Source: Methylobacterium sp. J-048 (GTDB lineage Bacteria; Pseudomonadota; Alphaproteobacteria; Rhizobiales; Beijerinckiaceae). From it: DNA of 64,000 nucleotides. Below the pieces are notes generated by a model that worked only from the letters and a program-made list of their open reading frames with translations, searched no databases and was not told the origin of the DNA. Position 1 is the stretch's first letter; the number at the start of each line of letters is the position of its first letter. The DNA is taken from positions 84,239-148,238 of the forward strand of contig NZ_JAKSYL010000227.1 of assembly GCF_022829515.1 (NCBI RefSeq), read 5' to 3'. The position numbers were made by a program, and so were the translations under genes. Shown piece by piece: positions 26,540 to 35,172 of the stretch.

Positions 26540-27991
26540 CTATTGCGTCAGGTGGGCGACCTGCAGGGCCTGGTCGAACATCGCGTTGAGCGAGGCCGTG
26601 ATGTCATCCGGAGAGTTGGCCGTGTAAAAATAGCCCGCCGTGGCACAGCTCTGCAGAGGCGTCGCCAACGTCGGGCTGAAGCCGTTCACCCGGCTGTTCT
26701 CCCAGGCGACGGTCCCGCCGTAATCCGTATAGGTTATGATGTTGTACGGGATGTAGAGGATCGAGATCGTCGCGCCGGCGTTCTTCAGCGCCGTGCACAG
26801 CGACGGGTCGATCTGCGCCGGCGATGAGCCATCGAAGTTGCCGGCGGCATAGCCTGAGAAGGTCGACGGATTGCCGGGGTAATAATACTTGCTGTTCTTG
26901 GTGATGGAATAGTGTTGCCCGTTCTGCATCCCGTCGGTGACCAGGAAGATGAACGGCTTGCGCGCGCTGGTGCTGGAGCCGTCGCCGAATCCGCCCGCAT
27001 TGACGATCGTCGTCTTCATCTGCGGCAGGACGACCTCGAAATGCGTTCCGCCGGAGCCTGTGCCGGTGCTGGGGTCGTTGTTGGTGTAGAGCTGCGTGGT
27101 GCCGGTATCCAAGAGGTTGCTCAAGGCCAGCCGCGGGGATGCCGAGCACTGAGCTGCGATGTTCAGGGTGGCGATCGAGCTGTTGATGTCGGCGAGCGTC
27201 CCCATCTGATTGATGAACGGGTACAGGCCGACGCGGTACTGGCTCGCGACCGTGGGAGTCGAGGCCCGCTGGATCAGCGAGCAGACCGCGTTGTTCACCG
27301 CGTCCGAGCGCAACTGGATGTTGTTGGCCGTCGCGTATTTCCAGGCGGTGTAGCCCGGGTAATGGCAGGCGAACTGGCAGCCCTGCTTGTAATCCGACCA
27401 CATGTCCTTGTTGTTGGCGGCGAGCTGGCTCATCCCGGCCGTCGTCGCGGGCAGGCCCATCGAGCCGGAGACGTCCAGCAGCAGGTAGAAGTCGAGATAG
27501 CTCGCGAGATCCGCCGAGGCCATGACCGTGTTGGAGAAGTTCGTAGTCGGGGTTCGGAAGATCTGGCCGAAATTGTTTTTCACGGTGGCGCTGTAAATGA
27601 TGGTCGACTTGAGCGTCTGGCTGGTCCGCACCAGCTGGGGCGTCTGGAGCTGCACCTGCGCGAACGGCACGGTGCCGGCATTGACGTTGAAAGCGCTCGT
27701 CGCCTGGGCGATGCCGGCCGCGATGGCGTTGGCGGTGACGTTCGCCTGGCTCGGGTTGGCGGCGATGTAGGCCTTGGCGGTCGCCACGGCGGCGATGGCG
27801 GCGGCATCCGCGGCGGCGTCGAGCTTGGCCTTGTCGGTGATCGCCACGCCGTAATCGACCCCGTAACCCAGCAGGCCGACCATCGGCAGCAGGCTCAGGG
27901 CGAACAGGATCGTCACGTTGCCGGAGCGCGCCTTCGGGAGGCCCGCGGCTCGGGCGACAAGGCGGCGCGCGCGTTTCAGAAGCCCGGACAT
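26540..27991 (-). CDS. TadG-like pilus protein with von Willebrand factor A domain
   Basis: The 483-residue protein begins with the TadG/Flp-assembly N terminus: a short basic stretch, then SGNVTILFALSLLPMVGLLG (one TM), followed by VDYGVAITDKAKLDAAADAA. A VWA domain starts at about 165, where DVSGSMG provides the MIDAS metal site; FIFLVTDGMQNG further on is a second VWA strand. Scattered cysteines suggest disulfides. TadG proteins act in the envelope during Tad/Flp pilus assembly or adhesion. It is the last gene of a three-gene operon overlapping the TadE-like gene by 16 bp. Confidence 0.82.
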   Translation of the reverse strand: MSGLLKRARRLVARAAGLPKARSGNVTILFALSLLPMVGLLGYGVDYGVAITDKAKLDAAADAAAIAAVATAKAYIAANPSQANVTANAIAAGIAQATSAFNVNAGTVPFAQVQLQTPQLVRTSQTLKSTIIYSATVKNNFGQIFRTPTTNFSNTVMASADLASYLDFYLLLDVSGSMGLPATTAGMSQLAANNKDMWSDYKQGCQFACHYPGYTAWKYATANNIQLRSDAVNNAVCSLIQRASTPTVASQYRVGLYPFINQMGTLADINSSIATLNIAAQCSASPRLALSNLLDTGTTQLYTNNDPSTGTGSGGTHFEVVLPQMKTTIVNAGGFGDGSSTSARKPFIFLVTDGMQNGQHYSITKNSKYYYPGNPSTFSGYAAGNFDGSSPAQIDPSLCTALKNAGATISILYIPYNIITYTDYGGTVAWENSRVNGFSPTLATPLQSCATAGYFYTANSPDDITASLNAMFDQALQVAHLTQ

Positions 27992-28683
27992 TTCACGGCG
28001 ATCCCATCGTTGCCCGTCGGGTCGAAATTGACCAGCGTGGCGTAGCGCGGCTGCACGTACATCGAGCGGGCGATCCGCACGGCGGGGATGAACCGCGCGC
28101 CGAAGGACGGCCGGAAATTGAAGACCACGTCCACGGCCACGATCGAGCCGGGCCCGAACACCGAGCGCGGCAGCGTCGTCCGGTTGGGCGGGGCGGTGTC
28201 GGCCGCGGGAAGCTGCGGGACCACGCAGGGCCGGTAATTGCCGCCGGTGGTGCCCGAGCTCGTCCAGGCGACGGCAGCCGTGTAGCAGGCGCTCAGGTCG
28301 CTGCCTGAGCAGTTCGACGCCGTCTGGGTGAAGGCTACGGCGGCGTAGGTGATGGCGATGTCCTGCCACCATTGCAGGCCCTGCCGCGGCGCGTCCTTCA
28401 TCAGGTACGGGAACAGCACCAGGGTGGAATCGTAGCTGAAATGCAGGTCGGCGGCGTTGACGGTCGCCACCGTCGAGCCCGAGGGCGGCATCGCCTGAGA
28501 GATCATCTGGCTGATCGACTGGGCGATCAACCCGACCTTGCGGCTCGCGTTGACGTAGGTCACGAGCTGGGTCCCGCCGAGCATCAGGATCAGCAGCACC
28601 GGCAGGATCAGGGCGAACTCGATCGCCGAGACCGCCCGCGTGTCTCGGAAGAAGGACGCCGCCGAGGGCAAGCCACCCGCCAT
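27976..28683 (-). CDS. TadE-like pilus assembly protein
   Basis: The 235-residue protein has the TadE N terminus: RAVSAIEFALILPVLLILML, with the conserved glutamate at +5 of the mature pilin-like helix. A periplasmic beta-rich domain follows. TadE/TadF pseudopilins are cleaved by TadV-type peptidase and help build the Flp pilus. ATG overlaps the upstream gene's TGA (ATGA), and its 3' end overlaps the VWA-TadG gene. It is likely a TadF-type partner of the protein encoded just upstream. Confidence 0.8.
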   Translation of the reverse strand: MAGGLPSAASFFRDTRAVSAIEFALILPVLLILMLGGTQLVTYVNASRKVGLIAQSISQMISQAMPPSGSTVATVNAADLHFSYDSTLVLFPYLMKDAPRQGLQWWQDIAITYAAVAFTQTASNCSGSDLSACYTAAVAWTSSGTTGGNYRPCVVPQLPAADTAPPNRTTLPRSVFGPGSIVAVDVVFNFRPSFGARFIPAVRIARSMYVQPRYATLVNFDPTGNDGIAVKCPGF

Positions 28684-29219
28684 CAGAACAGCTCGTTGCG
28701 GAATGCCGCCGTCGAGACCGTCAGGTAGGCCGGCGCGCCGTTGAAGGTCGCACCGCCGCCGAGCATCGACGCGAACGCCGAGGGCAGGAAGGTGATCGGA
28801 TAGATCACCAGAAGGTACTGGAACTGCCCGCGCGTGCCGAGGCTGTACTGGCCGGAACCCGGGGTCAGCGCCGGGATCGCCAGGCCGCTGAGGTCGGATT
28901 TCACGTAGGTGTAGTAACCGCTGGGTGACGTTCCAGTCGGCACCACGTACAGGTTGACGACGAGGTTACTGCATTTCAACGTCGCAGGCAGGTTGCTGCA
29001 CAGCGAAGCTCTGAACCCGGCCTGGTCGAGGGCGTTCCTCTGGGCCGCGCCGGTGAGGATCTGTCGAGCGGCCCGGGTCGTCGCATAATCGAGGGATTGA
29101 TTGATAAACAGGATCGTGGCCACGGTCATGATGAACAGAAGGGCCAGGATGAACAGCATCGCCACCAGGGCGAATTCGACCGCTGCCGCCCCTCCTCGAT
29201 CGCGAACGTAGTGGCGCAT
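28683..29219 (-). CDS. TadE-like minor pseudopilin
   Basis: This protein of about 178 residues has the TadE signature RGGAAAVEFALVAMLFILAL, a basic leader, then E+5 in a hydrophobic helix. Its periplasmic domain contains paired cysteines (SLCSNLPATLKCSN). It heads the Tad-type operon. The start is uncertain: ATGs at 29219 and 29228 are possible, and none has a strong Shine-Dalgarno. A perfect inverted repeat and a CtrA-like site lie immediately upstream. Confidence 0.78.
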   Translation of the reverse strand: MRHYVRDRGGAAAVEFALVAMLFILALLFIMTVATILFINQSLDYATTRAARQILTGAAQRNALDQAGFRASLCSNLPATLKCSNLVVNLYVVPTGTSPSGYYTYVKSDLSGLAIPALTPGSGQYSLGTRGQFQYLLVIYPITFLPSAFASMLGGGATFNGAPAYLTVSTAAFRNELF

Positions 29220-29236
29220 GAAAAACATGCGCTCTG

Positions 29237-29254
29237 TTAGCAAGAGATTGCTAA
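29237..29254. promoter_or_regulatory. Perfect inverted repeat before Tad-type operon
   Basis: TTAGCAA-GAGA-TTGCTAA, 18-35 bp upstream of the probable start. Its right arm shares CTAA with the adjacent CtrA-like site. It may be an operator or a 5'-leader hairpin. Confidence 0.4.
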
Positions 29255-29265
29255 ACCCAAGTTAA
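29251..29265. promoter_or_regulatory. CtrA-like site (CTAA-N7-TTAA) before Tad-type operon
   Basis: Seven of eight bases match TTAA-N7-TTAA; it reads TTAA-N7-TTAG on the coding strand. It lies 32-46 bp upstream of the TadE start. Caulobacter pilus genes are known CtrA targets. Confidence 0.45.
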
Positions 29266-29405
29266 AACAGCCTTCGATTCTCTATAGACTTACCTTGGTG
29301 AATCTTGGGGCATATCCGGTCTGATCGCATCAGGCCGGCGCCGCGAGGCCATTGTCAGGACGCGCATTCTCTCGACGAACCGGCGGCACTTCGGCGGCGC
29401 GCGCT

Positions 29406-30188
29406 CTATCCGCCGTAGCTCTGGACCAGCGATCCGGCGACCAGGGTCCAGCCGTCGACCAGCACGAAGAAGATCAGCTTGAACGGCAGGGCGACGGTGG
29501 CGGGCGGCACCATCATCATGCCCACCGCCATCAGCACCGAGGCGACCACGAGGTCGATGATCAGGAACGGGATGAACAGCAGGAACCCGATCTCGAAGGC
29601 GCGGCGCAGCTCCGAGATCATGAAGGCCGGGGTCACGATCTCGAGCCCGACATCCTCCGGCCCCTTCGGCACCGGCACCTTGGCGAGGTCGAGGAACAGC
29701 TTCAGGTCCTTCTCGCGGACGTTCTTCAGCATGAACGTCTTGAACGGCGCCGAGGCCCGCTCGAACGCCTGGCCCTGGGTTATCCGCCCGGCGACCAGGG
29801 GCTCGATCCCGGCGCTGTAGGCGGCGCGCCCGGTGGGGGCCATCACGAAGGCGGTCAGGAACAGCGCAAGGCTGACGATCACCGCGGTCGGCGGCGCCGT
29901 CTGGGTGCCCAGAGCCGAACGTAGGATCGACAGCACGACGACGATCCGGGTGAAGGCGGTGGCCATCACCAGCACCGAGGGCGCCACCGCTAGGACCGTG
30001 ATCAGCGCGACGAGCTGGAGCGCCCGCTCGGTGGTGCCGCCTGCGCCGAGATCGACGCTGAGGCTCTGGGCGAGCGCCGGTCCGGTGGCCAGCACGGCGC
30101 CGGCCAGCCCGGCCAGGATCAGGACGCCGCGGTTGCGGGCCGTGCGGCCCCGGGTGTCGCGCGTCGGCGCGTTCGTCGTCACGGGCAT
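29406..30188 (-). CDS. fliP: Flagellar export-gate protein FliP
   Basis: The 260-residue protein has a cleavable-looking signal (GVLILAGLAGAVLATGPALA), as known for FliP, then the conserved core FTRIVVVLSILRSALGTQTAPP, IPFLIIDLVVASVLMAVGMMM and PFKLIFFVLVDGW. FliP forms the pentameric gate of the flagellar type III export apparatus with FliQ and FliR. It stands apart from the main flagellar block and starts 5 bp after the stop of the HpnL-like gene, so it appears to be co-transcribed with that gene. Confidence 0.94.
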   Translation of the reverse strand: MPVTTNAPTRDTRGRTARNRGVLILAGLAGAVLATGPALAQSLSVDLGAGGTTERALQLVALITVLAVAPSVLVMATAFTRIVVVLSILRSALGTQTAPPTAVIVSLALFLTAFVMAPTGRAAYSAGIEPLVAGRITQGQAFERASAPFKTFMLKNVREKDLKLFLDLAKVPVPKGPEDVGLEIVTPAFMISELRRAFEIGFLLFIPFLIIDLVVASVLMAVGMMMVPPATVALPFKLIFFVLVDGWTLVAGSLVQSYGG

Positions 30189-30193
30189 CGGGG

Positions 30194-31261
30194 TCACGGA
30201 CGGTCGCAGGTGGGGGTTGCCGGCCGCACGTCCGTGCGCCGCGCCTCGAGATTCTGCCAGACCAGCAGCGCCGGCAGGCCGAGCACGACATCGGGGACGC
30301 GCCGGGCGAGCGAGAGGGCGATCGCCGTGCCGGCATCGATCCCGAACAGGCCGCAAACCAGCACGAGGCCGCCCTCCTGCACGCCGAGCCCGCTCGGCAC
30401 CAGGAAGGCGGCGGCCTTGATCGCCTGGCTGAGCGCCTCGATCACCAGGATCTCGGACAGGCTGATCGGGCCGACGCCGATGCAGGTCAGGACGACCGCG
30501 ACCTCGGCGGCGCCGAGCAGCCAGGCCAGGGCGTGCAGGGCGAAGGACTGGGCGAGGCGGCCGCGCCGTCCTACCGCCCAGACCGTGTCGAGGGCCCCCT
30601 GGATCCGCGGCGCCGGCTCGGGACGGGTCTCGGTCTCGCGCACGAAACGCCGGCCCAGAGCCGCGACGCGATCCTCGAGCACGCGCACGATCCCGGTGCG
30701 CTGGAGCGCGAAGAACGCCGCGACCGCGAGGCCCGCCACCGCGAGGGTCCGCAATGTCCAGTGCGCCAACTCGGCTGCGGCCGGACCTTCGACTCGGCTC
30801 AGCAAGCCGGCACCGAGGCCGGCGAACAAGGCCAGCGTCCCGACCTGGAACAGCATGTCGGCCAGCACCGAGGCCGCCGCCAGGGTCCCGGTCACGCCCC
30901 AGAATGTCAGGAGCCGGGCGCCGAGCACGTCGCCGCCGACCGAGGCCACCGGCAGCAGCACGTTGATGCCCTCGCGCACGAAGCGCAGGATCAGGCAGGA
31001 CGAGGCCGGAGCGGTCGACAGTCCGTCCAGGATACGCGCCCAGGCGAGGCCGCAGACCAGCACCACAAGGACGCGGACCAGCGTAACGCCGGCGAAGCCC
31101 ACGAAGCCGATCCGCCCGAACGCCGCGGCCACCGCGGACAGATCGTTGGTCGCCACCAGCCAGACCGCGAGGCCGAGGCCGATCAGCGTGCCGATCAGGG
31201 GCAACCGGCGCAAAACGGCGAGGCCGAAGCGGCGCATCGGGGAGGCGCGGTCGCCGCTCAC
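30194..31261 (-). CDS. HpnL-like / lysylphosphatidylglycerol-synthase-type membrane protein
   Basis: The 355-residue protein has about eight TM segments and no cytosolic catalytic domain. The C-terminal half (EILVIEALSQAIKAAAFLVP, then GVQEGGLVLVCGLFGI and LSLARRVPDVVLGLPALLVW) matches the UPF0104/LPG-synthase TM family, and most closely the HpnL subgroup tied to hopanoid gene clusters. HpnL is thought to move or handle lipid, but its function is unproven. No other hopanoid gene is visible here. It is followed directly by fliP. Confidence 0.7.
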   Translation of the reverse strand: MSGDRASPMRRFGLAVLRRLPLIGTLIGLGLAVWLVATNDLSAVAAAFGRIGFVGFAGVTLVRVLVVLVCGLAWARILDGLSTAPASSCLILRFVREGINVLLPVASVGGDVLGARLLTFWGVTGTLAAASVLADMLFQVGTLALFAGLGAGLLSRVEGPAAAELAHWTLRTLAVAGLAVAAFFALQRTGIVRVLEDRVAALGRRFVRETETRPEPAPRIQGALDTVWAVGRRGRLAQSFALHALAWLLGAAEVAVVLTCIGVGPISLSEILVIEALSQAIKAAAFLVPSGLGVQEGGLVLVCGLFGIDAGTAIALSLARRVPDVVLGLPALLVWQNLEARRTDVRPATPTCDRP

Positions 31262-31324
31262 GGCCGGCCCGCGGGGGATGTGCGCCGAGTGGCGGGCAAG
31301 GGCGAGCGCTCCAGGTTGCGCCAG

Positions 31325-31774
31325 TCAAGCATCCGGCGGCGATTCGGCAGGTGGCACCGCCGCTAGGGGGGTATTGGGGCCGAATTCGGGGGCGCGCCGC
31401 CGCGGTAGCACGGGGCGGAGCACGGCGGCGAGGGCGTCCCGGGGGGCGGAATCGGGATCGAGCAGGACGACGCGGCCCTCCGCCAGGCTCGCGCCCGTGG
31501 CCACGGCGACGGCGCGTTTCGGGCAGGGCCCGAGGCAGCCCGACTCGACGATGCAGAGCTTGGTCCGCCCGGCGAGCAGCCCGTCCCTGGCGGCCTGCTT
31601 GGCCGCGCCTTTCAGCATCGCCCGCACCGCGCGTGGGCGCAGGCCCTGGCGCTTGGCGCATTTGCTGCACACCACCACGACCTCCGCGAGTTTGGTCTTG
31701 GCAGACTTCGTCAGGGCCGGGCGACCCGCTGGGCGGTCCCCGGACTCGGGCGCGACGCGTGGGAGTGTCATCAT
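31325..31774 (-). CDS. (2Fe-2S) ferredoxin-like protein
   Basis: The 149-residue protein has a central thioredoxin-like [2Fe-2S] fold with cysteines in VVVCSKCAKRQG and CIVESGCLGPCPKRAVAV. The spacing of the last four, with a C-x(4)-G-C-L-G-x-C turn, is typical for CbiW- or SRPBCC-associated small ferredoxins such as the DUF1636 type. The tails are unconserved. It could bind a cluster for electron transfer or metal-cofactor synthesis; the partner is unknown. It ends 63 bp upstream of the HpnL-like gene. Confidence 0.65.
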   Translation of the reverse strand: MMTLPRVAPESGDRPAGRPALTKSAKTKLAEVVVVCSKCAKRQGLRPRAVRAMLKGAAKQAARDGLLAGRTKLCIVESGCLGPCPKRAVAVATGASLAEGRVVLLDPDSAPRDALAAVLRPVLPRRRAPEFGPNTPLAAVPPAESPPDA

Positions 31775-31955
31775 CGCGAGACTGTACGGCGCGATACCGG
31801 GGCCGGCTACGTTGCCCGACGCCGCGGTGCGGGTGCGCTGGGGGGCGGTGCCTTAAAAAGGGCCGAAAAGAACGGGATTCCGACGCGGCGCACGGGCCGT
31901 CCTCCGGCCGGTTTCGCGGTGGCGGATCCGGCGCAGACCCAGGAACAGTGAGCGG

Positions 31956-33269
31956 ATGAGCTTCGACGACGTCAAGGACGACACGCGCGACGGCGAACTC
32001 GTGACGTTCGCCCCATCGACGATGACCGAGCTGCGCCACGGCGCGGAGACGATTCGTCCGGTGCCGGAGAAGCGCGGCGCCCGGGCGCTGATGGCCGCGG
32101 CGCGCGAGCGCCTCGACTGGACCCGCCTGCCCGGCCTCGGGCAGCGCCGGGAGGACACGTCGAGCTACGGCGCGCGGGTGATCCGCCGCGTGGGGATGTT
32201 CGTGTTGCTGCCGACCCTTGTGGTCGGCCTGTACCTGTTCGTCTTCGCGTCCAACCAGTACATCGCCGAGGCGCAGTTCACGGTGCGCGGCAACGTCGAG
32301 CCGATGGAGAACATCTCGCTCGGCCAGTACACGAACCTGATTCAGAAGCACAACAGCCAGGACAGCTTCATCGTCCGCGACTTCATCGCCAGCCAGACGT
32401 TGGTCGAGGCGCTGGAGAAGAGCATCGGCATCTCGAAGATGTTCTCCCGGCCCGAGGCGGATTTCTGGGCCCGGTTCGATCCGAGCGACCCGATCGAGGA
32501 CCTGACCAAGTACTGGCGCAAGCACGTCGATGCCCATATCGATTCGATCTCGGGCGTGATCCGCCTGTCGGTGCGGGCCTTCACCCCGCAGGACGCCCTG
32601 ACCATCGCCGGCGAGGTGGTGACCCGGTCCGAGGCGCTGATCAACGACATCTCGAAGCGCGCCCAGGCCGACATGGTCAAGCAGGCCCAGGCGGATGCGA
32701 CGGTGGCGCAGGAGCGCCTGAGCAAGGCCCATCTCGCGCTGCAAGGCTTCCGCAACCAGTGGGGCGTGATCGACCCGATCAAGACCGCCGAGGGGACGCT
32801 GACCACCCTGACGATCCTGCGCAAGGAAAAGCTCAAGCTCGAGACCGACCTGCAGGTCCTGCGCAGTTCGAACCTGGATGAGCGCTCACGCTCGATCCAG
32901 ACGCTGGTCGCCAATGTCGCCGCCATCGACCAGCAGATGAAGACGCTGCAGGACGAATTGACCAATGCCGGCGCGGCCGCGGGCGGCGGCACCAACCTGA
33001 CCGAGGCGCTGCTCCAGTACGAGGGCCTGCTGGTCGAGCGGACCATCGCGGAAAAACTCGAGGAATCGGCGCATATGCTGCTCGACCGCGCCCGGGTCTC
33101 GGCCAGCAAGCAGCACATCTTCCTGGCGACCTTCGTACCGCCGGTCCTGCCGACCGACAGCCTCTACCCCGAGCGGGGCCATACCCTGATCGTGGCGTTC
33201 TTCTGCTTCTTCGTGCTCTGGAGCTCGTCCTCGCTCCTGATCGCCGGCATCCGCGATCAGCGGATGTGA
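31956..33269 (+). CDS. Capsule polysaccharide export inner-membrane protein (KpsE/CtrB/Wzz-like)
   Basis: The 437-residue protein has a cytosolic lead of about 75 residues, TM1 (VGMFVLLPTLVVGLYLFVF), a large periplasmic coiled coil (about 100-370) and TM2 near the C terminus (LIVAFFCFFVLWSSSSLLIA). This is the PCP-3/KpsE-like layout. Such proteins bridge the ABC exporter and the outer-membrane channel during group 2 capsule export. No kpsM, kpsT or kpsD homologue is in the window, so it is isolated here between flagellar genes. Confidence 0.82.
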   Translation: MSFDDVKDDTRDGELVTFAPSTMTELRHGAETIRPVPEKRGARALMAAARERLDWTRLPGLGQRREDTSSYGARVIRRVGMFVLLPTLVVGLYLFVFASNQYIAEAQFTVRGNVEPMENISLGQYTNLIQKHNSQDSFIVRDFIASQTLVEALEKSIGISKMFSRPEADFWARFDPSDPIEDLTKYWRKHVDAHIDSISGVIRLSVRAFTPQDALTIAGEVVTRSEALINDISKRAQADMVKQAQADATVAQERLSKAHLALQGFRNQWGVIDPIKTAEGTLTTLTILRKEKLKLETDLQVLRSSNLDERSRSIQTLVANVAAIDQQMKTLQDELTNAGAAAGGGTNLTEALLQYEGLLVERTIAEKLEESAHMLLDRARVSASKQHIFLATFVPPVLPTDSLYPERGHTLIVAFFCFFVLWSSSSLLIAGIRDQRM

Positions 33270-33369
33270 GCCGGCGCCGCAGGGTCTGGATCCCGCGCCG
33301 CGCGGTCTGTAGAGGGAGACGGCCCGGTGTCCCGGGCCTCCCCGGTCAATGCGTGAAGTCTAACGGTCC

Positions 33370-33651
33370 ATGTCGGATTTCTCCGATCTCGTCGCGAAGG
33401 CGATCCGGCCCTCGATGAGCCGGGCGGAGCGCGAGGCGGTCTACACGGTCGTGCGGCAGGCCGTGCTCCGCCTGCAGGAGCGCGAGGCGCTCCCCCCCGA
33501 CGACCCACGCGTCGCGCTCCAACGCCACCTCGTCGAGGAGACGATCCGCGACGTGGAGGGTGACGTCGCCCGCTACGAATCCCTGCGCAAGCTCGACGCC
33601 GCCTTCGCGGCCCAGAACGAGGCCAACAAGGCGTCCCGCAACGGGCGGTGA
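33370..33651 (+). CDS. Conserved hypothetical protein, 93 residues
   Basis: The predicted product is almost all helix, highly charged (starting MSDFSDLVAKAIRPSMSRAE) and without signal or TM. REREALPPDDPRVALQRHL-like stretches suggest a small regulatory or scaffold helix bundle. Codon bias is good and the ATG follows a C/T-rich gap of about 100 bp. I cannot assign a family. It lies 100 bp downstream of the capsule-export gene and converges on flbD across an inverted-repeat element. Confidence 0.6.
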   Translation: MSDFSDLVAKAIRPSMSRAEREAVYTVVRQAVLRLQEREALPPDDPRVALQRHLVEETIRDVEGDVARYESLRKLDAAFAAQNEANKASRNGR

Positions 33652-33683
33652 CGCGGGCTGCGGCTCGGAACGTTCTGCTGTTT

Positions 33684-33776
33684 CGTCATCGCGAGCGCAG
33701 CGAAGCGACCCAGGGCGGCGCGCGATCCCCGGCGGTGGCGTTTCCCTAGGTTGCTTCGCTTCTCTCGCAATGACGG
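33684..33776. repeat. Paired inverted repeat (CGTCATTGCGAG type) at convergent junction
   Basis: Arms CGTCATCGCGAGCGCAGCGA at 33684 onward and its near-inverted copy ending CTCTCGCAATGACGG at 33776 surround about 28 bp. The CGTCATTGCGAGCG core is a common dispersed palindrome in Rhizobiales genomes. It lies between a rightward gene and leftward flbD. Confidence 0.7.
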
Positions 33777-33810
33777 TGATAGCCGCCGCGAGCGCTCTTG
33801 ATATCCTGCC

Positions 33811-35172
33811 CTACCCGTAGGCCGCGCTCGCCCGGACGGCGCCGGGCTCGGCCACGTCGAGGCCGGCCGAGACGTACTCGTTGAGCTTGTTGCGCAGGGT
33901 CCGGATCGAGATGCCGAGGATCTTGGCCGCGTGGGTGCGGTTGCCGAGACAATGGTCGAGGGTGTCGAGGATCAGGTCGCACTCGACCTGCGCCACGGTC
34001 CGGCCGACCAGGCCGCGGGTCGCGGCTTCGGCGGCCTGGACGGCGCGACCGGCGGGCCCTTCGGTGGCGATCGCCTCGCCGTCCGGGGACAGGATCGCGT
34101 CGGGGCCGATCTCAGGCCCGGAAGCCAGCAATACCGCCCGGTGCAGGGTGTTCTCGAGCTCGCGCACGTTGCCGCGCCAGGGGTTCTTCAGCACCAGCGC
34201 CCGAGCCTCGGCGCTGAGCGGCCGTGTGGGCACGCCGTTCACCTCGGCGTATTTCCGGGCGAAATGGGCCGCGAGTTCCAGGATGTCGGCCGGCCGGTCG
34301 CGCAGGGCCGGCAGCTTCAAGGAGACGACGTTGAGCCGGTAGAACAGGTCCTCCCGGAACGTGCCCTTGCGGACTTCGTCCATCAGGTTGCGGTTCGAGG
34401 TCGCCAGCACGCGGATGTCGACCCGCACCGGGGCGGTGCCGCCGACCCGGTCGATCACCCGCTCCTGCAGGGCGCGCAGCAGCTTCGACTGCAGGCGCAC
34501 ATCCATCTCGGAGATCTCGTCGAGCAGCAGCGTGCCGCCATTGGCCTCCTCGAACCGGCCGATGCGCCGGGCGACCGCGCCGGTGAACGCGCCCTTCTCG
34601 TGGCCGAACAGCTCGGATTCGAGCAGGGCCTCGGGAATCGCCGCGCAATTGACCGAAACGAACGGCTTGCCGGCCCGGTGGGACTTCAGGTGGACGTGGC
34701 GGGCCAGCACCTCCTTGCCGGTGCCGCTCTCGCCGGTGATCAGCACCGAGGCCTCGGAGGGGGCGACCTGCTCGGCGAGCTTGACCACCCGCTCCATCGA
34801 CGGGTCGCGCCAGACGAAGGCGGCGCGGTCGGAGGCGACCGCCTCCAGCACCGCGGCGATCAGCTCGGGATCGGGCGGGAGCGGGATGTACTCCTTGGCG
34901 CCGGCCCGGATCGCCGCCACCGCGGTCTGCGCGTCGGCCGAGACCCCGCAGGCGACCACGGGGGTGCGGATGCGCTCGGCCTCCAGGGCGTCGACGAGGT
35001 CGCGCACCGCCAGCGACACGTCGATCATGATCAGGTCGGCGCCCTTGGCGCGCAGGACGTTGAGGCCCTGCGGGATCGCATCCGCCTGCGTCACCGAGGC
35101 GCCGCGCCGCATCGCGATCTTGGAAGCGGTGATCAGCTCGCCGTTGAGCCGCCCGATCATCAGGAGCCGCAT
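33811..35172 (-). CDS. flbD: Flagellar sigma-54 activator FlbD
   Basis: This 453-residue enhancer-binding protein has a receiver-like domain (1-115), an AAA+ domain with Walker A GESGTGKE at 147-154 and the sigma-54 contact GAFTGA at 194-199, and a C-terminal Fis-type helix-turn-helix (NRTHAAKILGISIRTLRNKL). The receiver keeps Asp-51 but lacks the acidic pair near residue 10, as in Caulobacter FlbD, which is controlled by FliX rather than by a kinase. FlbD activates late flagellar genes and represses fliF. GAGAGGG lies about 6 bp before the ATG. It ends the fliF-fliG-fliH-fliN-flbD run. Confidence 0.93.
   Translation of the reverse strand: MRLLMIGRLNGELITASKIAMRRGASVTQADAIPQGLNVLRAKGADLIMIDVSLAVRDLVDALEAERIRTPVVACGVSADAQTAVAAIRAGAKEYIPLPPDPELIAAVLEAVASDRAAFVWRDPSMERVVKLAEQVAPSEASVLITGESGTGKEVLARHVHLKSHRAGKPFVSVNCAAIPEALLESELFGHEKGAFTGAVARRIGRFEEANGGTLLLDEISEMDVRLQSKLLRALQERVIDRVGGTAPVRVDIRVLATSNRNLMDEVRKGTFREDLFYRLNVVSLKLPALRDRPADILELAAHFARKYAEVNGVPTRPLSAEARALVLKNPWRGNVRELENTLHRAVLLASGPEIGPDAILSPDGEAIATEGPAGRAVQAAEAATRGLVGRTVAQVECDLILDTLDHCLGNRTHAAKILGISIRTLRNKLNEYVSAGLDVAEPGAVRASAAYG

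Noticed and set aside
29406..32744. A single long leftward frame covering fliP, the HpnL-like gene region and antisense of the capsule-export gene
   Set aside because: Only its last 260 codons (FliP) are protein-like; the rest is shadow sequence opposite or out of frame with well-supported genes.
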